Part shown: positions 35,266-44,465 of the stretch, one piece after another | How the letters are laid out: each line of letters opens with the position of its first letter | Numbering within the stretch: position 1 is the first letter of the stretch | Source of the DNA: Rhizobium leguminosarum bv. viciae USDA 2370 | GTDB lineage: Bacteria > Pseudomonadota > Alphaproteobacteria > Rhizobiales > Rhizobiaceae | Assembly (NCBI RefSeq): GCF_002008365.1 | Contig: NZ_MRDL01000007.1 | Span: 79,195-143,194 of the forward strand | DNA: 64,000 nucleotides | Direction: 5' to 3' | Notes under the pieces: model-generated | What the model was told of the DNA's origin: nothing | Databases searched by the model: none | Seen by the model: the letters and a program-made list of their open reading frames with translations, nothing else | Position numbers and translations under genes: made by a program

Positions 35266-35286
35266 GAATGATAATGCAAGTCATTC
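35266..35286. promoter_or_regulatory. Candidate Mur/Fur operator upstream of mntH
   Basis: Inverted repeat GAATGA-N9-TCATTC (TAATGCAAG between), similar in style to sites for the Fur-type manganese regulator Mur of rhizobia. It is about 45 bp upstream of the mntH start and also lies upstream of sppA. Identified by eye. Confidence 0.45.
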
Positions 35287-35405
35287 GCAACAACAAAATC
35301 AAACCTGCTATTTTCAGGAACGCGGCCATTGCGTTTGCCGTTCCAGCGCATACATGGATGCCGATCGTAAACTGCGATCGTGCGACCCGAAGCGAAGGAT
35401 GGGAA

Positions 35406-36266
35406 ATGGCCGGATTCTTGAGAAAACTGCTGCCGAAACGGTTCCGCAAGGACGGCATCACCATCCCGGTCGTCCGGCTGCAGGGGGCGATCATCAGCGG
35501 CGGCGGCCAGTTCCGGCCGACCCTCAATCTCGCCAATGTCTCTCCGGTTCTGGAAAAAGCCTTCGCCATGAAGGACGCGCCGGCGGTTGCCATCTCCATC
35601 AATTCGCCGGGCGGCTCGCCTGTCCAGTCGCGCCTGATCTTCACCCGCATTCGCGAGCTCGCTCGCGAGAAGCAGAAGAAGGTGCTGGTCTTCGTTGAGG
35701 ATGTCGCCGCCTCCGGCGGTTACATGATCGCCCTTGCCGGTGACGAGATCATTGCCGATGCCACCTCCATCGTCGGCTCGATCGGCGTCGTCTCCGGCGG
35801 CTTCGGTTTTCCCGAACTCCTGAAGAAGATCGGCGTCGAACGCCGCGTCTATACGGCGGGCGAAAACAAGGTGATCCTCGATCCTTTCCAGCCGGAAAAG
35901 GAAAAGGATATCGAGTATCTGAAGAGCCTGCAGCTCGAAATCCATCAGGTCTTCATCTCAATGGTGCGCGAACGTCGCGCCGGCAAGCTGAGGGACGATG
36001 CGGCGGTGTTTTCCGGCCTGTTCTGGAGCGGCACACGCGGCCTCGAACTCGGCCTCATCGATGGCCTCGGCGACATGCGCCAGGAACTGAAGAGGCGCTA
36101 CGGCCAGAAGACCAAGCTGGAGCTCGTCACCGCCGGCCGCGGCCTGTTCGGTCGCCGGATTCCAGGCGTGTCGCCGGTCTCACTCGAGGGTGCTGCATCC
36201 GGTCTCGCAACGGGGCTTGTCGAAGCGGCGGAAGAGAGAGCATTGTGGAGTCGTTTCGGGCTTTGA
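35406..36266 (+). CDS. S49-family (SppA/SohB-like) peptidase
   Basis: 286 residues, short form with one S49 domain. Nucleophile Ser in DVAASGGYMIALAGDEI (about residue 105), strand motif INSPGGSP, and GSIGVVSG downstream. There is no obvious signal peptide or membrane helix, so it may be cytoplasmic or peripheral, unlike E. coli SppA. ATG 35406 follows GGGAA; an upstream in-frame ATG at 35268 runs through the promoter region. The 63-residue gene follows closely. Confidence 0.85.
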   Translation: MAGFLRKLLPKRFRKDGITIPVVRLQGAIISGGGQFRPTLNLANVSPVLEKAFAMKDAPAVAISINSPGGSPVQSRLIFTRIRELAREKQKKVLVFVEDVAASGGYMIALAGDEIIADATSIVGSIGVVSGGFGFPELLKKIGVERRVYTAGENKVILDPFQPEKEKDIEYLKSLQLEIHQVFISMVRERRAGKLRDDAAVFSGLFWSGTRGLELGLIDGLGDMRQELKRRYGQKTKLELVTAGRGLFGRRIPGVSPVSLEGAASGLATGLVEAAEERALWSRFGL

Positions 36267-36284
36267 AGGGAGCAAGAGAGGGGC

Positions 36285-36476
36285 ATGCCGCAGTTAATTA
36301 CCATTCTGATCCTGGTTTTCTCAGCCTGGTGGCTTTACCGCCGCTTCGTCTCCGATGCCCGTAAGCTCGCCGAAAAGTCGCGCCGCGCTGAAAAGGAGCG
36401 CCAGACCGGCGCAATCGGCACGCTGGTCAAGGATCCGGCGACGGGAGAATACCGGCTGAAGCGCGAGGGCGAATAA
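36285..36476 (+). CDS. Small single-span membrane protein
   Basis: 63 residues. An N-terminal hydrophobic helix (LITILILVFSAWWLYRRFV) is followed by a charged Lys/Glu/Arg helix and a TGEYRLKRE end. Preceded by AGCAAGAGAGGGG and 18 bp after the peptidase stop, so it is likely in the same operon. No known domain is recognised. Confidence 0.65.
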   Translation: MPQLITILILVFSAWWLYRRFVSDARKLAEKSRRAEKERQTGAIGTLVKDPATGEYRLKREGE

Positions 36477-36645
36477 GAGGCGTCGCCACGCACTGCCGCT
36501 CACCCGGTTGGTGAGGGGGAGGGGCAGCGGAATTCCTCTTCCCCATCGGCATTCGACGCCTCTTCAGTGCTGCAAAAGTCTTGACCCCCGCCGCCCTCCA
36601 TGGCACCTGTCGCGCCGATAATTCCCAAGCAATCGGTGCCGTTCG

Positions 36646-37602
36646 ATGTCAGCTATTCCAGACCATATGAACCCGAAGCGCTCTTTCCAGGCGCTGATCC
36701 TGACCCTGCATAGCTATTGGGCGGACAAGGGTTGCGCGGTGCTGCAGCCCTACGACATGGAAGTCGGCGCCGGCACCTTCCACCCGGCCACCACGCTGCG
36801 CGCCCTCGGCCCCAAGCCATGGAAGGCGGCTTACGTTCAGCCGTCTCGCCGCCCGTCCGACGGCCGCTATGGCGAAAACCCGAACCGGCTGCAGCATTAC
36901 TACCAGTACCAGGTCATCCTGAAGCCGAACCCTGCAAATCTGCAGGAGCTTTATCTCGGCTCGCTGGCGGCGATCGGTCTCGATCCGCTGCTGCATGATA
37001 TCCGCTTCGTCGAGGACGACTGGGAAAGCCCGACGCTCGGCGCCTGGGGCCTCGGCTGGGAATGCTGGTGCGACGGCATGGAAGTCTCGCAGTTCACCTA
37101 TTTCCAGCAGGTCTGCGGCATCGAATGCTCGCCCGTCGCCGGCGAACTCACCTATGGTCTCGAACGCCTCGCCATGTATGTCCAGGGCGTCGACAATGTC
37201 TACGATCTGAACTTCAACGGTCGCGACGGCGACGAGAAGATCAGCTATGGCGACGTCTTCCTGCAGGCCGAGCAGGAATATTCGCGTCATAATTTCGAGT
37301 TCGCCAATACCGAGATGTTGCATCGCCATTTTGTCGATGCTGAGAAGGAATGCCGCGCGCTGCTCGATGCCGGCGCCCCCGGCGACAACGCCAACCAGCG
37401 CCTGCACAAATGCGTCTTCCCGGCCTATGACCAGTGCATCAAGGCAAGCCATGTCTTCAACCTGCTCGATGCCCGCGGCGTCATTTCGGTCACCGAGCGC
37501 CAGAGCTATATCCTGCGCGTTCGCACGCTCGCAAAGGCCTGCGGCGAAGCCTTCCTGCTGACCGATGCCGGCGGCGTCAACCTGGGCAAAGAGGCGGCGT
37601 AA
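36646..37602 (+). CDS. glyQ: Glycyl-tRNA synthetase alpha subunit
   Basis: Catalytic class II subunit of the bacterial alpha2-beta2 enzyme, 318 residues. Family segments [35 protein letters not shown] and [20 protein letters not shown] are intact. ATG 36646 begins [15 protein letters not shown]. The beta subunit gene (46914) is about 9 kb away on the opposite strand, which rules out a shared transcript. Confidence 0.97.
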   Translation: MSAIPDHMNPKRSFQALILTLHSYWADKGCAVLQPYDMEVGAGTFHPATTLRALGPKPWKAAYVQPSRRPSDGRYGENPNRLQHYYQYQVILKPNPANLQELYLGSLAAIGLDPLLHDIRFVEDDWESPTLGAWGLGWECWCDGMEVSQFTYFQQVCGIECSPVAGELTYGLERLAMYVQGVDNVYDLNFNGRDGDEKISYGDVFLQAEQEYSRHNFEFANTEMLHRHFVDAEKECRALLDAGAPGDNANQRLHKCVFPAYDQCIKASHVFNLLDARGVISVTERQSYILRVRTLAKACGEAFLLTDAGGVNLGKEAA

Positions 37603-37742
37603 CGCAACAGCCTGCCAGCCGTATCGTCGATATCGACGGCTGGTCGGGCACCCCGAATCGTCGCGGATATCGGCGTTTGACGGCAGCCGGCAAACCCGCG
37701 TAGTCTCCGCGCGGACATTACTTCGCTGCGGGGGAATTCGCG

Positions 37743-38294
37743 ATGTTTATTGCGCTTGGCGTCATCGTTCTGGTCGCGCTCTATCTCATCTTCATCTACA
37801 ACGGCCTGGTTCGCGCGCGGCAGATGGCGGAAGAGGCCTGGTCGGGCATCGACGTCCAGCTCAAGCGCCGCGCCGATCTGATCCCGAACCTGATCGAGAC
37901 GGTCAAGGGTTATGCCGCCCATGAAAAGTCGACGCTTGAAGAGGTGGTTGAGCTCCGCAACAAGGCGCAGGCCGTTCCATCAGGCGATGTCGCCGGCAGG
38001 GCGCAGGCGGAAGGCCTGCTCGGCCAGGCGCTCGGTCGTGTCATCGCGCTCGCCGAGGCCTATCCCGATCTCAAGGCCAACCAGAATTTTGCCGAGCTCC
38101 AGGCTTCGCTGGAAACCATGGAAGGCGAGTTGCAGATGGCGCGGCGTTACTACAATGGCGCGGCCCGCGACCTGAACGTCAAGGTCGAAAGCTTCCCGTC
38201 CAATCTCGTCGCCGGCCAGTTCGGATTTTCGAAACGGGAATATTTCGAAATCACCAACGAGGCCGATCGCGCCGTCCCCACCGTGAAATTCTGA
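37743..38294 (+). CDS. lemA: LemA family protein
   Basis: 183 residues. One N-terminal membrane helix (FIALGVIVLVALYLIFIYNG) is followed by a helical-bundle domain with the LemA pattern VRARQMAEEAWSGIDVQLKR, RADLIPNLIETVKGYAAHE and SFPSNLVAGQFGF. LemA proteins are envelope-attached with unclear function and often pair with DUF2207 or TPM-domain proteins. A DUF2207 protein is two genes downstream, separated by aroA. Confidence 0.92.
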   Translation: MFIALGVIVLVALYLIFIYNGLVRARQMAEEAWSGIDVQLKRRADLIPNLIETVKGYAAHEKSTLEEVVELRNKAQAVPSGDVAGRAQAEGLLGQALGRVIALAEAYPDLKANQNFAELQASLETMEGELQMARRYYNGAARDLNVKVESFPSNLVAGQFGFSKREYFEITNEADRAVPTVKF

Positions 38295-38402
38295 CGATCC
38301 GGCATTTTGCCTTTGCCCGAAAGCGATTAAGAGCAAGGGCAGATTTGCGGCCGGCTAGAGCATTTCGCGCTTTAAGGTCGCCCCATGGACGGAAGAAACA
38401 GC

Positions 38403-39665
38403 ATGACACGCACAGCCAAACTCACGATCATCCCGCCTGGCAGGCCGCTTTCCGGCCGCGCCATGCCGCCGGGCTCCAAGTCGATCACCAATCGCGCCCT
38501 GCTGCTCGCCGGCCTTGCGAAGGGCACCAGCCGGCTGACCGGGGCCCTGAAGAGCGACGATACGCGTTATATGGCCGAAGCGCTGCGTGCCATGGGTGTC
38601 GCAATCGACGAGCCTGACGATACCAGTTTCGTCGTCACCGGCAGCGGCAGGCTGGTGCCGCCCAAGGCGCCGCTCTTCCTCGGCAATGCCGGTACGGCGA
38701 CACGCTTCCTGACAGCGGCCGCGGCTCTGGTCGACGGCACCGTCATCGTCGATGGCGACGAACATATGCGCAAGCGCCCGATCGGCCCGCTGGTCGAGGC
38801 GATGCGCACGCTCGGCATCGATGCGACCGCCGAGACCGGCTGCCCGCCGGTCACCGTCAGGGGCACCGGCCGCTTCCAGGCCGACCGCATCCGAATCGAT
38901 GGCGGCCTGTCCAGCCAGTATGTCTCCGCGCTGCTGATGATGGCGGCCGGCGGCGACCGGCCGGTCGACATCGAACTCGTCGGCGAGGATATCGGTGCAC
39001 TCGGCTATATCGATCTGACCACGGCGGCGATGAAGGCTTTCGGCGCCAAGGTCGAGAAGACCAGCCCGGTCACCTGGCGTGTCGAGCCCACCGGCTACCG
39101 CGCTGCCGATTTCATCGTCGAGCCCGATGCCTCGGCTGCGACCTATCTCTGGGCGGCCGAAGTCCTCACTGGCGGCGCGATCGATCTCGGTGTTCCCTCC
39201 GATGCCTTCTCGCAGCCCGATGCGCGCGCCTATGACATCATCGCCAAATTCCCGCATCTGCCGGCAGAGATCGACGGCTCGCAGATGCAGGATGCCGTTC
39301 CGACGCTTGCCGTGCTTGCCGCCTTCAACGAGACGCCGGTTCGCTTCGTCGGCATCGCCAATCTGCGCGTCAAGGAATGCGACCGCATCCGGGCGCTCTC
39401 GACCGGCCTCAACTGCATTGTTTCAGGGCTCGCCCGCGAAGACGGCGACGATCTGATCGTGCAGTCGGATCCCGCACTTGCCGGCAAGCGTCTGCCGGCG
39501 GATATCGACAGCTTCGCCGATCATCGCATCGCCATGAGTTTCGCGCTCGCCGGGCTGAAGATCGACGGCATCACCATTCTCGATCCCGATTGCGTCGGCA
39601 AGACCTTCCCCGCCTATTGGCGGACGCTGGCGGCACTCGGCGTGACCTATCAGGACAACGATTGA
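38403..39665 (+). CDS. aroA: EPSP synthase (3-phosphoshikimate 1-carboxyvinyltransferase)
   Basis: Shikimate-pathway enzyme joining PEP to shikimate 3-phosphate, 420 residues. Motifs: [20 protein letters not shown] at the N-terminus, the PEP loop [17 protein letters not shown], the catalytic region RVKECDRI and [15 protein letters not shown]. The pattern resembles class I enzymes, not the CP4-like class II enzyme usual beside cmk/rpsA in Rhizobiaceae, and cmk/rpsA are absent here. It may be a second, paralogous aroA. ATG 38403 is preferred; ATG 38385 is in frame. Confidence 0.88.
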   Translation: MTRTAKLTIIPPGRPLSGRAMPPGSKSITNRALLLAGLAKGTSRLTGALKSDDTRYMAEALRAMGVAIDEPDDTSFVVTGSGRLVPPKAPLFLGNAGTATRFLTAAAALVDGTVIVDGDEHMRKRPIGPLVEAMRTLGIDATAETGCPPVTVRGTGRFQADRIRIDGGLSSQYVSALLMMAAGGDRPVDIELVGEDIGALGYIDLTTAAMKAFGAKVEKTSPVTWRVEPTGYRAADFIVEPDASAATYLWAAEVLTGGAIDLGVPSDAFSQPDARAYDIIAKFPHLPAEIDGSQMQDAVPTLAVLAAFNETPVRFVGIANLRVKECDRIRALSTGLNCIVSGLAREDGDDLIVQSDPALAGKRLPADIDSFADHRIAMSFALAGLKIDGITILDPDCVGKTFPAYWRTLAALGVTYQDND

Positions 39666-39702
39666 CGAAACGCGCAGCCGAGGCTGCCGGCGGGAGACAG
39701 GG

Positions 39703-41637
39703 ATGGGGCGTCGGTTTTTCGGATTTTGCTTTGCACTGCTGTTGATGCTCGCCGCCCCGGCGGCCTTTGCCGCCGAGGTGATCGACAGTTTTGCCTCCGA
39801 CATTACGCTCGAAAAGAGCGGCGCGATGACGGTGACGGAAACGATCACCGTCAATGCCGAGGGCAATCAGATCAACCACGGCATCTTCCGTGATTTCCCG
39901 CTCTATTTCACCGATGCCGCGGGCCGCCGCCGCAGCGTCGATTTCGATATGGTGTCGGTCCAGCGCGATGGCGATAACGAGCCCTGGCACACCGAATCGA
40001 TATCAGGCGGCATCCGCATCTATGCCGGTTCTGCCGACGTGACCGTGACGCCGGGCCGTCATCGATACGTCTTCACCTACAGGACCAATCGCCAGATCCG
40101 CTATTTCGACGATCACGACGAACTCTATTGGAACGTCACCGGCAATGGCTGGATCTTCCCGATCCGCTTGGCCACCGCGACGGTGAAGCTGCCGCCCGGC
40201 GTCGGCGCGACGGAGACGGCCTTCTTCACCGGCCCCCAAGGCGCGACGGAAAAGAATGCCCGCGTCAGCGAGAGCGGCGCTGGCCTGGTCTTTTCCACCA
40301 CCGCGCCGCTTGATGCCCACGAAGGCCTGACCTTCGCGATCCGCTTGCCGAAGGGGTCGATCGATCCGCCGAGCGCGGATATGGAAAGCACCTGGTGGTT
40401 GAAGGACAACCGCAATTATTTCATCGGCTTCGGCGGCCTGATCCTCGTTTTCGCCTATTACACGCGCTCCTGGCTGAAGGTCGGCCGTGATCCCGCCCGC
40501 GGCGTCGTCGTGCCGCGCTGGGACGCGCCCGATGGTATCTCGCCGGCGCTGGTCAATTATATCGACAATAAGGGCTTCTCCGGCGAGGGCTGGACGGCGC
40601 TGTCCGCCACCGCGCTCAATCTTGCCGTCCGCGGCTACGTCAAGCTCGAAGACCTGAAGAATTCGATCGTCATCCAAGGCACCGGCAAGCCGCTCGGCAA
40701 GGAGAAATTCCAGGCCGGCGAAATCGAATTGCTCAAGGTTGCCGGCGGTGCCGGCTCGACGCTGACGATCGACAAGGCGAATGGCGAGCGGGTGAAATCC
40801 GTCGGCCAGGCCTTCCGTTCGGCGATCGAAAAAGAGCATCGCGGCAAATATTACAATTCCAACCTGGCTTATACCGCAGGCGGCATCGCGCTCAGCGCCG
40901 CGGCCCTGGTGATCCTGTTCGTCTTCGGTTCGCTGGCGCCGGACACCATCGCGCTGATGCTGATCCCGAGCGCCATCTCGGTCTTCGTCGCGGTGTTCGC
41001 CGCCGGCCTCGTCAGGTCGTTGCATCGCGGCAAGTCACTGTTCGGCAAGATCATCGCCATCATCGCCGCCGCGGTCGGCGTTTTCGTCGGCATCAGCATT
41101 CTGGCGACCATGGTTCTGGCGCTTGCCTCCTCGCTGGTGGAACTGCACGAAACGCCGATGCTCTTTGCCGTCGGCGGCATCGTGCTTTTGAACATCCTCT
41201 ATTTCTTCATCATGGGCGCGCCGACCCCCCTCGGCGCCAAGATGATGGATGGCATAGACGGCCTGCGCCAATATCTGACGCTTGCCGAGAAGGACCGGAT
41301 GAACACGGCAGGCGCTCCGGAAATGTCGCCGCGGCATTTCGAGACGCTGTTGCCCTATGCGGTGGCGCTCGGCGTCGAAAAGCCTTGGTCGCGCACTTTC
41401 GAAACCTGGCTTGCGGCGGCCGCTGCCGGCGCGGCTGCTGCCTATGCGCCCGCCTGGTATTCCGGCAACTTCAACAGCGGCAGCTTTTCCGATCGCATCG
41501 GCGGCTTTTCCTCGTCCATGGCCTCGACCATCGCGTCGACGATTCCCGCGCCGCCGCCATCGAGTTCCTCCTCCGGTTTTTCCGGCGGCGGCTCGTCGGG
41601 AGGCGGCGGCGGAGGCGGCGGAGGCGGGGGCTGGTAA
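39703..41637 (+). CDS. DUF2207 membrane protein with glycine-rich tail
   Basis: 644 residues. The signal peptide is [18 protein letters not shown]. An extracytoplasmic DUF2207 domain (about 22-225) is followed by a membrane helix (about 245-260), a soluble region to about 380, and two to four further helices (about 390-510). A long region then ends in a Ser/Gly-rich tail of a dozen consecutive Gly residues before the C-terminal Trp. This is the same architecture as LemA-linked DUF2207 proteins of unknown function. Confidence 0.88.
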   Translation: MGRRFFGFCFALLLMLAAPAAFAAEVIDSFASDITLEKSGAMTVTETITVNAEGNQINHGIFRDFPLYFTDAAGRRRSVDFDMVSVQRDGDNEPWHTESISGGIRIYAGSADVTVTPGRHRYVFTYRTNRQIRYFDDHDELYWNVTGNGWIFPIRLATATVKLPPGVGATETAFFTGPQGATEKNARVSESGAGLVFSTTAPLDAHEGLTFAIRLPKGSIDPPSADMESTWWLKDNRNYFIGFGGLILVFAYYTRSWLKVGRDPARGVVVPRWDAPDGISPALVNYIDNKGFSGEGWTALSATALNLAVRGYVKLEDLKNSIVIQGTGKPLGKEKFQAGEIELLKVAGGAGSTLTIDKANGERVKSVGQAFRSAIEKEHRGKYYNSNLAYTAGGIALSAAALVILFVFGSLAPDTIALMLIPSAISVFVAVFAAGLVRSLHRGKSLFGKIIAIIAAAVGVFVGISILATMVLALASSLVELHETPMLFAVGGIVLLNILYFFIMGAPTPLGAKMMDGIDGLRQYLTLAEKDRMNTAGAPEMSPRHFETLLPYAVALGVEKPWSRTFETWLAAAAAGAAAAYAPAWYSGNFNSGSFSDRIGGFSSSMASTIASTIPAPPPSSSSSGFSGGGSSGGGGGGGGGGGW

Positions 41638-41702
41638 GCTTTCCCGCTTGACCTTTTAGCCCTTGGCCCTTAACCGCCAGACAGAAAAGGAAAGGGTCGC
41701 GC

Positions 41703-42980
41703 ATGAAGGTTCTGTTGATCGGATCGGGCGGACGCGAGCATGCGCTCGCCTGGAAGCTGGCGCAATCGCCGTTGATGACGGAATTCTACGCCGCACCCGG
41801 CAATCCCGGCATTGCCGAACACGCCGTCCTCGTGCCGGTTGACATCGAGGATCACGAAGCGGTCGCGGCCTTCTGCAAGGACAAGGCGATCGATTTCGTC
41901 GTTGTCGGCCCGGAGGCGCCGCTGGTTGCCGGCCTCGCCGACCGGCTGCGCGCCGATGGCCTTGTGGTTTTCGGTCCTTCCGCTGCTGCAGCCCAGCTCG
42001 AGGGCTCCAAAGGCTTCACCAAGGATATCTGCGCCCGCTACGACATTCCGACAGGCGCCTACCAGCGTTTCAACAATGGACCGAAGGCCAAAGCCTATAT
42101 CCGCGCCGAGGGCGCGCCGATCGTCGTCAAGGCCGATGGTCTTGCCGCCGGCAAGGGCGTGACGGTTGCGATGACGCTGGACGAGGCGCTGGCGGCGGTC
42201 GACGACTGTTTCGAGGGCGCCTTTGGCGCTGCCGGCGCCGAAGTCGTCGTCGAAGCCTATCTCGATGGCGAGGAAGCGAGCTTCTTCTGCCTCTGCGATG
42301 GCAAACATGCGCTGCCGCTTGCAACCGCCCAGGATCACAAGCGGGTGGGCGAGGGCGATACCGGCGTCAATACCGGCGGCATGGGCGCCTATTCGCCGGC
42401 GCCTGTTATGACCGCCGAAATGGTCGAGCGGACCATGAAGGAGATCATCGAGCCGACGATGCGTGGCATGGCCGAGAGCGGTCATCCCTTCTCCGGCGTC
42501 TTTTTCGCCGGGCTGATGATCACCAAGAAGGGGCCGGAGCTGATCGAATACAATGTCCGCTTCGGCGATCCCGAATGCCAGGTGATGATGATGCGGTTGA
42601 AGAGCGATCTCCTGCCGCTGCTGCTCGCCACCGCCAATGGCACGCTCGATCAGGTCAAGGCCGAATGGAACGACGATCCGGCACTGACGGTGGTCATGGC
42701 CTCCAAGGGTTATCCCGGCGCCTACGAGAAGAACACGCCGATTCTTTCCGTGCCGGATGCAGGCGAGGGCGAGAAGGTGTTTCATGCCGGCACGGGTCTG
42801 AAAGACGGTGCACTGGTTGCGACCGGCGGCCGCGTGCTGAACGTCACCGCGTCAGGCGGCACGGTCGCCGAGGCCAAGAACCGCGCCTACGCGCTGCTCG
42901 ACAGGGTGAGATGGGAAAACGGCTTCTGCCGGCGCGACATCGGCTGGCGGGCGATCGAACGCGAAACGGGCTCGGAGTGA
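41703..42980 (+). CDS. purD: Phosphoribosylamine-glycine ligase
   Basis: Second step of purine synthesis, ATP-grasp enzyme, 425 residues. N-terminal [20 protein letters not shown], then [15 protein letters not shown] (ATP-grasp), [12 protein letters not shown] and [11 protein letters not shown] are all present. The ribosome binding site AAAGGGTCGCGC precedes ATG 41703. Free-standing; the gene downstream is unrelated. Confidence 0.97.
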   Translation: MKVLLIGSGGREHALAWKLAQSPLMTEFYAAPGNPGIAEHAVLVPVDIEDHEAVAAFCKDKAIDFVVVGPEAPLVAGLADRLRADGLVVFGPSAAAAQLEGSKGFTKDICARYDIPTGAYQRFNNGPKAKAYIRAEGAPIVVKADGLAAGKGVTVAMTLDEALAAVDDCFEGAFGAAGAEVVVEAYLDGEEASFFCLCDGKHALPLATAQDHKRVGEGDTGVNTGGMGAYSPAPVMTAEMVERTMKEIIEPTMRGMAESGHPFSGVFFAGLMITKKGPELIEYNVRFGDPECQVMMMRLKSDLLPLLLATANGTLDQVKAEWNDDPALTVVMASKGYPGAYEKNTPILSVPDAGEGEKVFHAGTGLKDGALVATGGRVLNVTASGGTVAEAKNRAYALLDRVRWENGFCRRDIGWRAIERETGSE

Positions 42981-43079
42981 GTATAAACCGGCCCGTTCTT
43001 TAAATTTTTACCCTTTCCCCTGACGGGATGGAAACAAAGCTGCGCTATACCGCTCCCAAGATGAGACGGAGTGGCATTG

Positions 43080-43541
43080 ATGCGTCAGATTTTCCTCGGT
43101 GCGGCAATCCTGCTGATGGCAGGCCCTGTGATGGCGTCCTCGATAGAAGTGGTCGGCAAGATTGCGCCGCGCGCTGAAGGCAGCATCGTCACCGAAAGCT
43201 GTGCCGATTGCCCGCCGCTCCAGGCCGAACTGACCAAGAAAGACTATACGGTGCCGGAGCTGAAGCCCGGCGCTTTCCAGGCAAGTGAAGTCCGCGACGT
43301 CGGCGGCGAAAAGAAGGTCTATCGCACCGAAGGCTGGATGGGCGGCTCGCCCGTCGTCTTCGTCAGCAAGGCGACGCCTGAATCCATGATTGCGGCCGCG
43401 CCGCCAGCGGCGCCGGTAGACGGCATCGACATGAATGCAACCACCGCGGCCGTCATTGGCGGCGACGCCAGGCCCGTTGCGGCAGGTATGGCGGAACAAC
43501 CAGCAGCGATTAACGTTTCCGAGTTTAAGCTGCGTTTCTAA
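43080..43541 (+). CDS. Exported HPE1-like protein
   Basis: 153 residues with a signal peptide (MRQIFLGAAILLMAGPVMA). The mature part has a CxxC (ESCADCPPL), the segment EVRDVGGEKKVYRTEGWMGG, an Ala-rich stretch, and ends SEFKLRF. From memory this matches the family called plant virulence effector HPE1-like in Rhizobiaceae. Location is periplasmic or secreted; function in free-living rhizobia is unknown. Start ATG 43080 follows GGAG at 8 nt. A terminator-like hairpin follows at 43605. Confidence 0.6.
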   Translation: MRQIFLGAAILLMAGPVMASSIEVVGKIAPRAEGSIVTESCADCPPLQAELTKKDYTVPELKPGAFQASEVRDVGGEKKVYRTEGWMGGSPVVFVSKATPESMIAAAPPAAPVDGIDMNATTAAVIGGDARPVAAGMAEQPAAINVSEFKLRF

Positions 43542-43604
43542 AAAAGTTCCCTGCCCCTGCCTGATCAAGGTTTCGATCGCTTGGGGTTCCACCACCGGTG
43601 GACG

Positions 43605-43644
43605 AATGCACCCTCGATGAGCAGCGGGGGTGCATTCCTGTTTT
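43605..43644 (+). terminator. Terminator after the HPE1-like gene
   Basis: AATGCACCC pairs with GGGTGCATT (43628-43636) around a 14-nt loop, followed by CCTGTTTT. Confidence 0.65.
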
Positions 43645-43658
43645 GAAGTGCAATTATA

Positions 43659-44204
43659 AGCGGCATCGAGAAGTCGTCGTCGGAAATTACCAAGATCATC
43701 GGCGTCATCGACGAGATCGCCTTCCAGACCAATCTGCTGGCGCTGAATGCCGGCGTCGGGGCAGCCCGCGCCGGCGAATCCGGCAAGGGTCTTGCGGTCG
43801 TCGCCCAGGAAGTCCGCGAGCTTGCCCAGCGCTCGGCTGTTGCGGCCAAGGAGATCAAGGATCAGATCGCCCGCTCCTCCAGCCAGGTCGACCATGGCGT
43901 CCGTCTGGTCGGCGAGGCAGGCGAGGCGCTGAAGCGCATCTCCGACCAGATCGAGGCCGCCAACGAGATCGTCGCCAAGATCGCCCACAGCGCCCCCGAA
44001 CAGGATACGACGCTGCGCTCGATCTCCTCGTCGATGAATCAGCTCGACGCCGCCACCCAGCAGAACGCCGCCATGGCCGAGGAGACCACGGCATCGGCCG
44101 AAACGCTGGCCAGCGATACTGACGAGCTGATCGATCTCATCCGCGGCTTCCGTGTCGGTGCGCCACAGCACCGCCAGGCCGAACCGATGCGCCGGGCCAG
44201 CTGA
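43659..44204 (+). pseudogene. Broken chemoreceptor tail, partial duplicate of the downstream receptor
   Basis: 181 codons in frame to a TGA at 44202, with no start codon; the upstream frame is closed by a TGA at 43644-43646. From 43659 to about 44158 it is nearly identical, at a constant offset of 2082 bp, to the signalling tail of the intact receptor. The tip reads IAFQTNLLALNAGVGAARAG, where the intact gene has GVEAARAG. Substitutions (Glu to Gly, Phe to Leu, Lys to Glu, Ser to Pro) fit decay after duplication. The last 15 or so codons differ (GAPQHRQAEPMRRAS), so the copy came from another receptor gene or has diverged there. Confidence 0.85.
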
Positions 44205-44228
44205 GAACTTTAGAAGCAAATGATATGG

Positions 44229-44252
44229 ACCGCCGGATGAAAATCCGGCGGT
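44229..44252. terminator. Hairpin with GAAA loop after the broken receptor
   Basis: Perfect 10-bp stem ACCGCCGGAT / ATCCGGCGGT closed by a GNRA loop (GAAA), 25 bp after the stop. No U run. Confidence 0.55.
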
Positions 44253-44465
44253 GTGCCTTGTAACTCTACCCCTTGATTTTGAGGGAAGTTCGCATCGCAT
44301 TCAATAAAGTTAAAGCTTTTTTATAGGGTGGGCATCAATTGTTACTTACCCGGTCGCAGCATGTTTATTTTAGCAGCGGTAGACGCGTCGTCTTGTTTGG
44401 CGCGCTCGCACAGGCGGTAGAAAACCGCACCGGAATGCAGCTATCCATTCCCGTTGCGAGGCGTC

